Shown piece after piece: positions 46,602-56,396 of a stretch of DNA of 64,000 bases. The notes below the pieces were generated by a model. The model was given only the letters and a program-made list of their open reading frames with translations. It had not been told where the DNA came from and ran no database searches. This DNA comes from Beroe forskalii (lineage: Eukaryota > Ctenophora > Nuda > Beroida > Beroidae), in NCBI GenBank assembly GCA_011033025.1, contig WFMF01000289.1:1-64000 (forward strand), read 5' to 3'. Position 1 is the first letter of the stretch. The number at the start of each line of letters is the position of its first letter. The translations under genes and the position numbers were made by a program.

Positions 46602-48370
46602 CCTCACCCCCCCCACCCCCTCGGACCTCCACCCTCTGCTCCACTGACCCCGGTTGACCCTCCGCTGACCGCTGACTCCGCTGACCTCTGGCTGACCTCC
46701 CGGCTGACCCTCCGCTGACCTCTGCTGACCCCAGGCTGACCCCCCACTGACTCCGCTAACTCCGCTGACCCTCCGCTGACCCTCCGCTGACCCCCGGCTG
46801 ACCGCTGACCTCCGCTGACCCCTGGCTGACCGCTGACCCTCTGCTGACCTCCTCCGACCCCGGCTGACCGCTGACCCTCCGCTGACTCCGCTGACCCGGC
46901 TGACCCTCCGCTCCGCTGACCCTCCGCTATCCTCCGCTGACCCCCGGCTGACCTCCACTGACCCCTGGCTGACCGCTGACCCCCGCTGACTCTGCTGACC
47001 TCCCACTGACCTCCCCGGTTGACCCTCCGCTGACCGCTGACTCCGCTGACCCCGGCTGACCTCTGCTGACCTCGCTGACCTTCTGCTGACCCTCTGCTGA
47101 CCTCCACCTCCGCTGACTCCGCTGACCTCCGCTGACCCCCCGGTTGACCCCCGCTGACCCTCCGCTGACCCCCGGCTCGCTGACCCCGGCTGACCTCCGC
47201 TGACCCTCCGCTGACCTCCGCTGACCGCTGACCTCCGCTGACCCCTGGCTGACCGCTGACCCCCGGCTGACCTCCACTGACCCCGGCTGACCCTCCGCTG
47301 ACCGCTCCGCTGACCCTGGCTGACCGCTGACCTCCGCTCTGCTGACCTCTGCTGACCGCTGACCCCTGGCTGACCCTCTGCTGACCTCCTCTGACCCCGG
47401 CTGACCGCTGACCCACCGCTGACTCCGCTGACCCTCGGCTGACCCCAGCTGACCTCCGCTGACCTCGCTGACCTTCTGCTGACCCTCTGCTGACCTCCAC
47501 CTCCGCTGACCCTCCGCTGACCCTCCGCTGACCCTCCACTGACCCTCGGCTGACCTCCGCTGACCCTCCGCTGACCCCCGGCTCGCTGACCTCCGCTGAC
47601 CCTCCGCTGACCGCTGACCTCCGCTGACCCCTGGCTGACCGCTGACCCTCTGCTGACCTCCGCTGACCCCGGCTGACCCTCTGCTGACCCCAGCTGACCG
47701 CTGACCTCTGCTGACCGCTGACCCCTAGCTGACCGCTGACCCTCTGCTGACCGCTGACCCTCTGCTGACCTCCGCTGACCGCTGACCCCCGGCTGACCGC
47801 TGACCTCCGCTCCGCTGACCTCTGCTGACCGCTGACCCCTGGCTGACCCTCTGCTGACCTCCGCTGACCCTGGCTGACCGCTGACCCACCGCTGACTCCA
47901 CTGACCCTCCGCTGACCTCCGCTGACCTCGCTGACCTTCTGCTGACCCTCTGCTGACCCTCTGCTGACCTCCACCTCCGCTGACTCCGCTGACCCTCCGC
48001 TGACCCTCCACTGACCTCCGCTGACCCTCCGCTGACCTCCGCTGACCCTCCGCTGACCCCCGGCTCGCTGACCCCGGCTGACCTCCGCTGACCCTCCGCT
48101 GACCGCTGACCCCTGGCTGACCGCTGACCCTCTGCTGACCTCCGCTGACCCCGGCTGACCCTCTGCTGACCCCGGCTGACCGCTGACCTCCGCTGACCTC
48201 TGCTGACCGCTGACCCTCTGCTGACCTCCGCTGACCCCGGCTGACCGCTGACCCTCTGCTGACCGCTGACCTCCGCTGACCTCTGCTGACCGCTGACCCC
48301 CCGCTGACCTCCACCCCTCCGACCTCTGTTGACCCTCCGGCTGACCTCCATTGACTCCACCGGGCTCGGC
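46602..48370. repeat. CTGACC minisatellite, about 1.77 kb
   Basis: Irregular array of CCGCTGACCTC/CTGGCTGACCG-type units, mixing 6-, 10-, 11- and 13-bp spacings around the constant GCTGACC. Because the unit has no stop on the minus strand, long low-complexity frames (up to 608 residues of Ser/Ala/Glu/Gly/Gln/Arg/Val) are open in overlapping minus-strand frames; these are not genes. It separates the dsRBD genes from PolB inside the element. Confidence 0.95.
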
Positions 48371-48699
48371 TGCCCCCTCATATTTTTTAACATGTGTCAT
48401 ATGATTATTTCTATAATTCAATTGTTTCACTTAGCGTTCTTGAAAGTTACTTACTACATTGTGGGTGTTTCACATTTCTTGTTCGGGGGGAATTGGTTCG
48501 GGCGGAAATGTTGAAGGGGATTACTGTTTCATTGAAATTATTGTGTCTTATTTCCCCCCCCAAACGGGCCCTTTGATTCACGGTCCCTCAAACTACCCCT
48601 CAACGACCCCTCAACGACCCTGCTACGGCTCCGTTGCACCCCTTGACCCCCCTGTGCCCCCCTGTTGCGCCCCCGTTGCCAATCATACTTGTTCATAGG

Positions 48700-51600
48700 A
48701 TGGAGAGTGACTACGTGGAACTTCCTCGCGAACTGAAATCGAAACATTGTCTGGTTAACATTAGGAATCAGGACAACAAAAGCATTTTGTATTGCATCGC
48801 AGCTGGGTTGAGGACAAATACACCTAAATTTAATAGAACTAGGACGTGTCACTATGATATATCACGTCTTAGAAAATCCTCAGTAAAATTCCCAACTCCG
48901 CTCGAAGATATCAATCGGTTGGAGGAAGAAAACGAGATAAAAATTAATGTCTACAGCTACAAGAAAAAATCAGTAAAACTCATATACACGGGGAAAGTTC
49001 CTGTTTTTTAGAAACTGATAAATGTGTTGGTTTTGAATAAAAAGCCTCATTATGTATGGATCTCAAATCTGAGAAATTTCATAAGCACGGCATCTAACAA
49101 CAGTTGGTTATGTAGGGCATGCTTGAATCTTTTTGATTCTAATCAAGACTATGATTCTCATCTCAGTGAGTGCACTGATCAGCAAGTCAAAATACCACTG
49201 AAGATCAAGTCTAAGAAAGGGTTATTCAAACTAAACTGCGAGGAAAATGCTCTTCAATGGAGTATAACAGCTGCGCTTTATCCACTGTACACTAAAACTG
49301 GTCAAAGATGTCGAGAAACATCAGTTTACAGAAATTACTACTCCTCAATTAACTTTCCCGATATAAGCAACAAGAACATACAAGAGTCAGTGCGTACAAT
49401 TAGGGATTCATGTGCACTGAACATTAATATATTCATTTATGAAAAGAGTGAAATATTTCCCTTTGTTATATCTAATTCCCCCCATAGTAAGTTTGTGGAT
49501 CTATTGATGTTAACTGATGGTAACACCCAGATATTCTACATTGTATCAGATCTAAGTGCACTGTACTCAGATAGAGTAAAAGTAAGGAGAAAACATTTCA
49601 TTTGTAGGAGATGCCTTGAAATATTCCTTTCTAAATCAAAACTCCAAGAGCATGAAGAATTGTGTCGAAAATTCAAGGCCCAAAAAGTTTACCTTTCGGA
49701 AGATGATCATCTTACATTCACCAATTATAGGAAGCAATATGAAATCCCCTTTGTAGTATATGCTGACTTTGAAGTTATTCTGAAACCCACAAACACTGAA
49801 AAACAGACACATGAGCATATACCTATTGCTGTTGCATATAAACTACATAGCTACATCAAAAAAGAGATTAAGAAGACTATTGTATACACGGGCTTGGACT
49901 GTGTAACGAAATTCATAAATGGGTTGATTGAAATCTATGAGTCATTGCAGCACTACTTCCGGGGGGAAAAACCAATGAAGTGGTCACGTGAAGATCTCAA
50001 AAAGTTCAAGAGCGCAACAAATTGCCATATCTGCGGAAAGAAATTCGATAAGACAATAGTAAAAGTCAGAGATCATGATCATTTTACAGGTGAGATGGCA
50101 ATTGACTTTACAAATTGTTCCTTTTAGCCCAAATATGGCGGTGAGTTGACTGTTTAAATGTTTCAGGTTATTTCAGAGGGGCTGCATGTGCCACACCGTG
50201 CAACATAGAGTACAAACCAAAGAAGAAAATAATTTGTGTATTCCATAACTTTAAGAATTATGATGGCAAGTTCCTTTTTAAAGAGCTTGTAAAACATCCA
50301 AAGTTAAAACAAGTCAAAATTCTTGGACAAACAGTAGAAAAATTCATCTCAGTAGAGTGTCACCGATTTCATTTTTTAGACTCTTATGCCCATGTTATTT
50401 CATCATTGGACAATTTAGCAGATAATCTAAAGAAACATGGTAATGAGCACTTTATTGAGCTAAAAAGAGAGTTTCCTGATCCAATAAAACATGAATTGTT
50501 ACTCGGAAAAGGCAAGTTTCCTTATGAATATTTGACAGAATATAATAAGCTGTATGAACCATGTCCGGGGCATGAGCATTTTTATAGTGAACTTAAAATG
50601 GAAAATATAAAAGAGGAAGAATATAAACTAGTCCAGAATATCATCAAAACCTTTGATTTAAAAAATCTAAAAGATTTACTCGAGTTGTATGTTAAACAAG
50701 ATGTTATCATATTATGTGATTGTCTCAATTTTTATAGGAAAATGGTACGTAACTTTTATAACTTGGAAGCATTCTCTTACATAAGTTCACCTGGTTTGAG
50801 TCTAGATGCAGCATTAAAAATGACAGGAGTAAAAATTGAGTTACTAAAAGACTCTGACCAATACATGTTTATAGAAAATGGCGTTAGAGGTGGTATTTCC
50901 ATGGCTAGCACACATTATTGTAAGGCAAACAACAAATACATGCAAAATTATGACGCATCCCAAAAAGATACCTTTATTCTCTATGCAGATGTTACCAACT
51001 TGTATGGGTATTGCCTATCACAAAGCATACCAATTTCTGATTTTAAGTGGAAAAGCTTTACTACAATTGAAATTATTGATAAGGCATCTAATTATGATCA
51101 TAACAATGCATTAGTAGGATATATAGTTGAGTGTGATCTTTCCATTCCCATGGAATTACATGACTATTTTTCAGATTATCCACCTGTAGCTGAAAATCTA
51201 TTAATAACTAAAGATATTATCTCACCATGGACGAAAATCCAACTTGGAAGTAAAAAACACTTTTCGTCAAGTAAAATAGCACCTAATCTTTATGATAAAC
51301 AAAAGTACATTTGTCATATTCAAAACCTAAAATTATTTTTGGAACTCGGTATAGAATTAAAAGCTCTACATCGTGTTTTGTCATTCAAACAGTCTCCATG
51401 GTTATTTGATTATATTGAATTCAATAGTAATCAACGATCAAAAGCTGTAAGTGATGTAGAGAAAGACTTTTTTAAGCTCCTCATCAACAGCTTGTTTGGT
51501 AAAATGATAGAAAATGTTCGCAAGTATAGAATATTTGATGTTGTAAAAAAAGAGAGTAAAAAAAAGCGCCTGATTTCAAAGTCTAATCTTAAAAATATTC

Positions 51601-52247
51601 ATGAGATTACAACGGGTGTGTTTATTTATGAATTTACACCCATCAAAGTGACATTATGTAAACCAATTTTCGTTGGTATGGTTTGTCTTGAGTTAGCCAA
51701 GAACTTTATGATTAGTTATCATTATAATAGGATGGTACCATATTTCAAACGATCAAACATTAAGTTACTGTATACAGATACAGATAGTTTTATCTGGCAA
51801 ATTTTTACTGAGGACCTTTATGATGAATTAAAAAATTTCAAGGGTGACTTTGACTTTTCCAAATATCCGCATGATCACCCACTTCATAATTCTCAAAATA
51901 GAGCTGTGAGAGGCAAGTGGAAAGATGAAAAGAATGGAAAAATCATATATGAAGCTGTTTTTCTTAGGGCAAAGTCATACTCCATTTATGACGAGGAGGG
52001 GTATTCTAAGGCAGCTGCCGGTGTTACAAAAAGTGCACAAAAGCTTTTATCTCATAATGACTATAAAAAAGTACTTTTCAATACTGATCACATTTTCATA
52101 TCTCAAAAGCGATTTGGTTCAGACCACCATGAAGTTTACACTTATGATAATGTTAAATGTGCACTTGCTACTATTGATGATAAGAGATATCAAGTAGATA
52201 AGATTAATACTTTCCCATATGGACATTATCTTTTAGATTTTAAATAG
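48700..52247 (+). CDS. polB: Polinton-type DNA polymerase B (one intron, one in-frame stop)
   Basis: Family B, protein-primed-type polymerase that would replicate the element. Exon 1 is 48700-50089, intron 50090-50166 (GT...AG, phase 1), exon 2 50167-52247; 1157 codons in total, usual for the family. Motifs: exo I YADFE (about residue 353), exo II NFKNYDG (about 490), exo III YVKQD (about 640), pol A YADVTNLYG (about 736), pol B INSLFGK (about 903), pol C YTDTDSF (about 999); all key acids are present. A zinc-knuckle CHIC...RDHDHFTG lies just before the intron. The N-terminus holds two tandem copies of a domain ending in a C2H2-like finger (CRACL...HLSEC, CRRCL...HEELC). A TAG at 49009-49011 interrupts the frame without shifting it: nonsense mutation, readthrough or error. 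AG lies 1 nt before the ATG. Confidence 0.92.
50090..50166 (+). other. Spliceosomal intron in polB, 77 bp
   Basis: Donor ACAG|GTGAGA and acceptor TGTTTCAG|GTTA. Joining restores a family-typical FTG-YFRGAA sequence across a Gly codon, whereas unspliced reading hits a stop. It contains a second acceptor-like TTTTAG at about 50122-50127. Confidence 0.85.
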
Positions 52248-52249
52248 CT

Positions 52250-52606
52250 ATGACATCAAAGGAGTATAATCTACAAGTTCCAAGTGATGATTATGATAAT
52301 GGTTTACAAAAATCAAGAAAGCGTGTGAAACGACTCATTAGAGGACTGTTAACTCATATTGGTGCAGTGAAATTCAAAATAACCTTAGATGCAATAATGG
52401 AAAAGGAATTAGGATCAACTCGTAAAGCAGGATTCAGATCTGTTTTAACACTTATTTCTTTTGAAAGTGAATTGAATGATATTGTTGATAAAAAATTTGC
52501 AAAACTTGAAAATTCTATTGAGTCTTATAATAAGGGTGGTTTTTCTAGTGCCTCTGTAAAAGAGATTAAGCAAGTTCGAGTACTTGTTGTTAAATATATT
52601 GTATAA
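52250..52606 (+). CDS. Small protein resembling a module usually fused N-terminal to Polinton PolB
   Basis: 118 residues starting 2 nt after the polB stop. The first part is basic (KSRKRVKRLIRGL). The second half reads AGFRSVLTLISFESELNDIV, then FAKLENSIESYNKGGFSSAS and VKEIKQVRVLVVKY. From recall of animal Polinton-like proteins, an F-x-S...ei...f...GSGW...v..l.....Y segment typically precedes the LPxxLxxKxxxxNIxNxDN stretch in one long PolB-containing protein. Here that downstream stretch begins PolB while this segment sits behind PolB in its own frame. Role unknown; no catalytic motif seen. The last codons overlap the TATA-like box for the next gene. Confidence 0.6.
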   Translation: MTSKEYNLQVPSDDYDNGLQKSRKRVKRLIRGLLTHIGAVKFKITLDAIMEKELGSTRKAGFRSVLTLISFESELNDIVDKKFAKLENSIESYNKGGFSSASVKEIKQVRVLVVKYIV

Positions 52607-52609
52607 AAG
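52602..52609 (+). promoter_or_regulatory. TATA-like box upstream of the 52651 gene
   Basis: TGTATAAAAGTT lies 42-49 bp before the ATG. A branch-point-like ACTAAC and TTGTATAG acceptor also lie between it and the ATG, so the site could serve transcription or splicing. Confidence 0.45.
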
Positions 52610-52650
52610 TTATACAACAATATGACTAACATTCATATTCTTGTATAGCA

Positions 52651-53187
52651 ATGGCTACCTGCACAATCAGGGGGAGAATTACAGAAATTCAAGACTTGGG
52701 AGATGCCACGAACATCCTAGTGCATTGTAAGCGTCCTTTTGGTAATGCATTTAAAAGGTTCACTATTACACCTGTGGAGGGTCTTGAAAGAGGGTCAGAT
52801 GTTGAGATCACCTATGAGACCAATAAGGGGATTCAGAAAGTAACTGAGATAAAGAAGACGGATGTAAAAATATGCACCAACTGCGACTGGTACTGGGATT
52901 CTGATGATGATTATATTTGTGACATGTGCAAAGCTTTCGATGATTTTGACTATGTTTCTCGTTGTGTAATTTTAGAAAATGTGAACAATGATGATTATGG
53001 TGAAGTCTGTACTTTTATTGATGATTTTAATAAAGTGAGATTTACAACATGTAATGATTATAATATGGATGGTAGTATGATGGAGAGTCATGTAGGTGAA
53101 GCATTTTTTGTTGAGGGAAGAGTTGTTACCACTTTAGAATGTGGAGATGTAATTCTTGATTTGATTAAAGATCCTGAACTATCTTGA
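52651..53187 (+). CDS. OB-fold/zinc-ribbon protein (paralogue B)
   Basis: 178 residues, first of four intronless tandem paralogues. N-terminal domain (residues 3-68) opens CTIRGRITEIQDLGDATNIL, the five-strand pattern of an OB fold (GxVxxI...F.....ItYxT). The centre has a zinc ribbon C-x2-C-x11-C-x2-C (CTNC...CDMC). The C-terminal domain again ends in an OB-like VGEAFFVEGRVVTTL. OB-zinc-OB layout recalls RPA-type ssDNA-binding proteins, so support of PolB by coating ssDNA is a reasonable but unproven role. After the gene lies a 14-C run (53226 onward) and two short CCCCCCCTGATACA repeats. AG lies 2 nt before the ATG. Confidence 0.7.
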   Translation: MATCTIRGRITEIQDLGDATNILVHCKRPFGNAFKRFTITPVEGLERGSDVEITYETNKGIQKVTEIKKTDVKICTNCDWYWDSDDDYICDMCKAFDDFDYVSRCVILENVNNDDYGEVCTFIDDFNKVRFTTCNDYNMDGSMMESHVGEAFFVEGRVVTTLECGDVILDLIKDPELS

Positions 53188-53455
53188 ATTTAATACAGTC
53201 TTTTCTTGCTTTCGGCCCTTTCAATTCCCCCCCCCCCCCCAAAATAACATGAAGTTGAGCTGGAAAAATTAATAATAATTTAAACTTTTATAGTGCCACA
53301 TCAACTTAATGCACAGCTGTGCCACGAGAACAGATTCAACAATTAAAGCAATGACAGTGCTTCAAATAACTTAATATCCCCCCTGATACACTGTTGAAAA
53401 ATTGATCAAATTATCCCCCCCCTGATACAATGTTTAAAAATAACATTTTCATAGG

Positions 53456-54010
53456 ATGATTTGTACCTTGCTAGGACGGGTGATGGAAGTTAATTCTGTT
53501 GGAAATGGAAGTGTTTCTATTTTAATAGAAACAAACCAGTCCTATCGGAGGAGAATTAAAAAATTCATCGTGGAAAACAACAGTGAATTGGGTGAAAGAG
53601 TTCTCTTATTTCAGAAGAATAATTATGTCGAAGTTTCTTATGAATCAACGGTTTTTGTTCATAGATTAATCTCGATAAATTGGACCACAGTTTCAGCATG
53701 TATAAATTGCCATGTTTTCTTTAGAGATCAAACAGGTGATGGATATTGCAGAGAATGCAAAATTGTTGGGGATTTAGATATAATAGACAGACGTTTAATG
53801 CTCAAAGCAATAGAGGGCAATAATTTAGAGGGCTATTATTTAACATTTGTTGAAGTTGAAAATGATGTATTTTATATAACTCATCTTGATGATAGCTATT
53901 CAGGAGAATATTTGGAGAACTTTATAGATAACTCTTTTCATGTGAAAGGGGAAGTAGCAACTTGTTTATGTAATGGTGATATCTTTTTTAATTTGAATGG
54001 ATTGAGATAA
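53456..54010 (+). CDS. OB-fold/zinc-ribbon protein (paralogue C)
   Basis: 184 residues, closest to the preceding gene: MICTLLGRVMEVNSVGNGSV matches its start in pattern, followed by a ribbon C-x2-C-x12-C-x2-C (CINC...CREC) and a second beta domain ending FHVKGEVATCLCNGDIFF. Same proposed ssDNA-binding role (inference). TTTTCATAG precedes the ATG by 1 nt. Confidence 0.7.
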   Translation: MICTLLGRVMEVNSVGNGSVSILIETNQSYRRRIKKFIVENNSELGERVLLFQKNNYVEVSYESTVFVHRLISINWTTVSACINCHVFFRDQTGDGYCRECKIVGDLDIIDRRLMLKAIEGNNLEGYYLTFVEVENDVFYITHLDDSYSGEYLENFIDNSFHVKGEVATCLCNGDIFFNLNGLR

Positions 54011-54189
54011 ATACTCTTGTTTTTTTGCATACCAGCTCTAAACTATGGGTGGCCTTGCAGTGGCCCTTGCCGCTGAGACGTAGTTGACAAGGGAGGACCT
54101 TCTGTACTGATGCAGTTTCTGTTTCGATATAAAATCGCATACATCAAGTAAAATTACTGATAAATTGATAAATTCTCTCCCTTAGCAAA

Positions 54190-54804
54190 ATGGATACAAG
54201 TCAGGAAAAGAAAACACATGTGAAACAGGTGGAACTATATGAAGTGAAGACTCACCCCACTAAGGGGTATCAGGAACTTGTACTGAAAATATTTGAACCA
54301 TATTCAGTCTCATTCATGAAATTCAACATTTGGGATCCCAGCAAATACAATATCACAAATGAAGATCTAATTGAAGATGAATCCTATGAAATACAGTATT
54401 TCAAGGTTGGATATTACAATAGACTGATTGGAATAAAACCAATTGCTACTGATAAATGCTTTGGGTGTGGATCATTAACCCCTCCAAGAGATCACCAGCA
54501 GCAAGAATGTGAAAAGTGTATTGGTCTCATCCCCAAAGCTCGAATTGAAGGACACTATACTGTCGTAAGTCGACAAGTCAAAGAATATCAATACTCCAAA
54601 GGCATTGCACTTGGACTGTCTAATGAATCAGATGATAAATTGAATATAGCAATGATTTATAAGAACAATCCTCTGTTTGAAAAAGTGCATGTTTTTGAAA
54701 TTGGAATGGTGGTTTTCATTTTAGGGTGGGTAAAAGATGAGAACACTGACGGATCTCGATTTATCATATTATCTGAAATCATAGCTTCTGATCCATCTGT
54801 CTAA
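54190..54804 (+). CDS. OB-fold/zinc-ribbon protein (paralogue D)
   Basis: 204 residues, longest of the family. First domain contains LVLKIFEPYSVSFMKFNIWD and YEIQYFKVGYYNRLIGIKPI; ribbon C-x2-C-x13-C-x2-C (CFGC...CEKC); second domain has FEIGMVVFILGWVKDENTDG and FIILSEI, a good OB-fold ending. It forms a closer pair with the gene at 55107 (shared EPYSV, FNIW, DKCF, CGSLT, CEKCI). A TATA-like GATATAAAATC lies about 60 bp upstream, and CTCCCTTAG ends 4 nt before the ATG. Confidence 0.7.
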   Translation: MDTSQEKKTHVKQVELYEVKTHPTKGYQELVLKIFEPYSVSFMKFNIWDPSKYNITNEDLIEDESYEIQYFKVGYYNRLIGIKPIATDKCFGCGSLTPPRDHQQQECEKCIGLIPKARIEGHYTVVSRQVKEYQYSKGIALGLSNESDDKLNIAMIYKNNPLFEKVHVFEIGMVVFILGWVKDENTDGSRFIILSEIIASDPSV

Positions 54805-54984
54805 ATTAACGTCTGATTGCTTCATTTCTGTACCCTTTTTTTACTGAAATGAATTTACTAGTTGTTTTACTGTGAATCAGAAATTACTTTGAGGGTATCT
54901 TCAACCTCCTCTGGTTGTGTCGCAGGTGTTTCGTAACTGTGGTACACTATGGCTGAGGGTCTCATTCATAACACTGGATTTGGG

Positions 54985-55078
54985 GTGTGTCGTCGGTGTG
55001 TCGTAGGTGTGTCGTAGGTGTGTCGTAGGTGTGTCGTAGGTGTGTCGTAGGTGTGTCGTAGGTGTGTCGTAGGTATCA
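54985..55078 (+). repeat. 11-bp minisatellite GTGTGTCGTAG
   Basis: About eight perfect tandem units between two OB-fold paralogues. Short minus-strand frames through it (Thr/His/Tyr-rich) are by-products. Confidence 0.9.
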
Positions 55079-55106
55079 CAATGTGTAATAAACCCCATTT
55101 TACAGC

Positions 55107-55691
55107 ATGAAAGTAAGTATGACAGAAGTACAACGAGGAGAGTTTTTTGAAATGTGCTCTAATGAAAGAGGCTTTCAAACAATTGTTTTGAAGATATATG
55201 AACCTTATTCAGTTGAGTTTATGAATTTCAACATTTGGAATCCAAGTAAATATGACATTGACTTTGAAGATCTGAAGAAAAATGAATGCTATGAAGTACA
55301 ATACTCAATGATTGGATATCGTCCTCGACTAAAGACAATGAGACCAATTACTGTTGATAAATGTTTTAGATGTGGATCATTAACCGAAAGAAATCAACAA
55401 TGTGAAAAGTGTATTGACTTAGAACCAAAAACAAGAGTTGATGGAAACTACACAATAGTAATCTCTCAAACCAAGATCTGTCTAAACAACATTGTTAAAT
55501 CACTTGGTTTCAAGACGGATGAAGACAAATTGAATCTAACTAAGATTTATGAGAACAATCCAATGTACAAAAAAGTGAAAAATTTACAAGTTGGTATGAT
55601 AGTACAAATTTCTGGGTGGGTGGAAGATGAGAATGATGATTCAATGTTTATTACTTTAACTGATATTCATGAAGTACTTACTAACATGTAA
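55107..55691 (+). CDS. OB-fold/zinc-ribbon protein (paralogue E)
   Basis: 194 residues, recent paralogue of the gene at 54190 with shared EPYSVEFMNFNIWNPSKYDI pattern, a shorter ribbon C-x2-C-x9-C-x2-C (CFRC...CEKC) and ending LQVGMIVQISGWVEDENDDS. TTTTACAG precedes the ATG by 1 nt. The stop codon lies 9 nt before the start of the cyclin-like gene. Confidence 0.7.
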   Translation: MKVSMTEVQRGEFFEMCSNERGFQTIVLKIYEPYSVEFMNFNIWNPSKYDIDFEDLKKNECYEVQYSMIGYRPRLKTMRPITVDKCFRCGSLTERNQQCEKCIDLEPKTRVDGNYTIVISQTKICLNNIVKSLGFKTDEDKLNLTKIYENNPMYKKVKNLQVGMIVQISGWVEDENDDSMFITLTDIHEVLTNM

Positions 55692-55700
55692 TTCTCAGAT

Positions 55701-56396
55701 ATGGTAAAATCCCTCATAAAATGTGCTTGTTTCTATGAAGCTGATCCAAAATATCTTGCCTTTGTTCAAGACAATCAGATAAAAAGTCGTGACAGGAAAA
55801 ATGTCATGCTCTTCATGTCTAGTGTTGTAAATGCAAAAAATCTCAATCTCGAAGTGTTAGTTTTAGCAATCAACATTTTTGATAGATTTTTATCAACTAA
55901 TAAAATAGAAAATCTTGGCTTGAAAGTGCGAAAAATTGGTCTTACATGCGTTGTGATGGCAGATGATCTCAGGAGTGAAGAAAAATCTCAATTTTTTGAT
56001 TTTTTACTATTTGAAATGATATCAATGGATCAATTGAAAGACTGTATTGAAATAATCAAGACCGCTCTTAATAATGATATAAATGCCATCATAGTAACTG
56101 ATATACTTAAAAGTCTGATAGAGTCTGTGATATTTCATGATACAACTGTTTCAGATATTGAAAAATTGCATTTGATTGTTAAAGAATTCACATTGTTCTA
56201 TTGTACAGTAATGTCATATTATGAATATCTTAATGTTTGCGTCAAAGAAATGTTATATGCTTTAATCAAAATTTGTTTCAATGCTAATGATTTTCAAATT
56301 CCAACAAATGAAGCATTTGAGGTGTTACAAGTATATGAATCATCTAATTTATGTCATGATCTAATTGATACTCTAAACAAAGATATCCTAGAATGA
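55701..56396 (+). CDS. Cyclin-box protein (viral-type cyclin)
   Basis: 231 residues. Residues about 18-95 read as an N-terminal cyclin box: RDRKNVMLFMSSVV (helix 1, in place of MRxxLVDWLxEV), LEVLVLAINIFDRFLS (helix 2; the xxxAVNxxDRFLS signature) and LKVRKIGLTCVVMADDLRSE (helix 3; LQLxGxxCLLxAxKxEE). The remaining helical part (residues 100-231) may be a second, degenerate cyclin fold. In cellular cyclins the Lys of the A-S-K-x-E-E segment contacts the CDK; here it is Asp, so CDK binding may differ. Inferred job: push the host cell toward S phase or redirect a CDK. It overlaps the next gene by 4 nt (ATGA), and TTCTCAG lies 2 nt before the ATG. Confidence 0.65.
   Translation: MVKSLIKCACFYEADPKYLAFVQDNQIKSRDRKNVMLFMSSVVNAKNLNLEVLVLAINIFDRFLSTNKIENLGLKVRKIGLTCVVMADDLRSEEKSQFFDFLLFEMISMDQLKDCIEIIKTALNNDINAIIVTDILKSLIESVIFHDTTVSDIEKLHLIVKEFTLFYCTVMSYYEYLNVCVKEMLYALIKICFNANDFQIPTNEAFEVLQVYESSNLCHDLIDTLNKDILE

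Noticed and set aside
46584-48430. Long minus-strand open frames (576 and 608 residues)
   Set aside because: Low-complexity by-products of the CTGACC minisatellite, open in several frames at once, with no start context or domain.
53140-53160. Rb-binding LxCxE-type motif in paralogue B (LECGD)
   Set aside because: Has D for E, lies in a predicted beta strand and is not kept in the paralogues.
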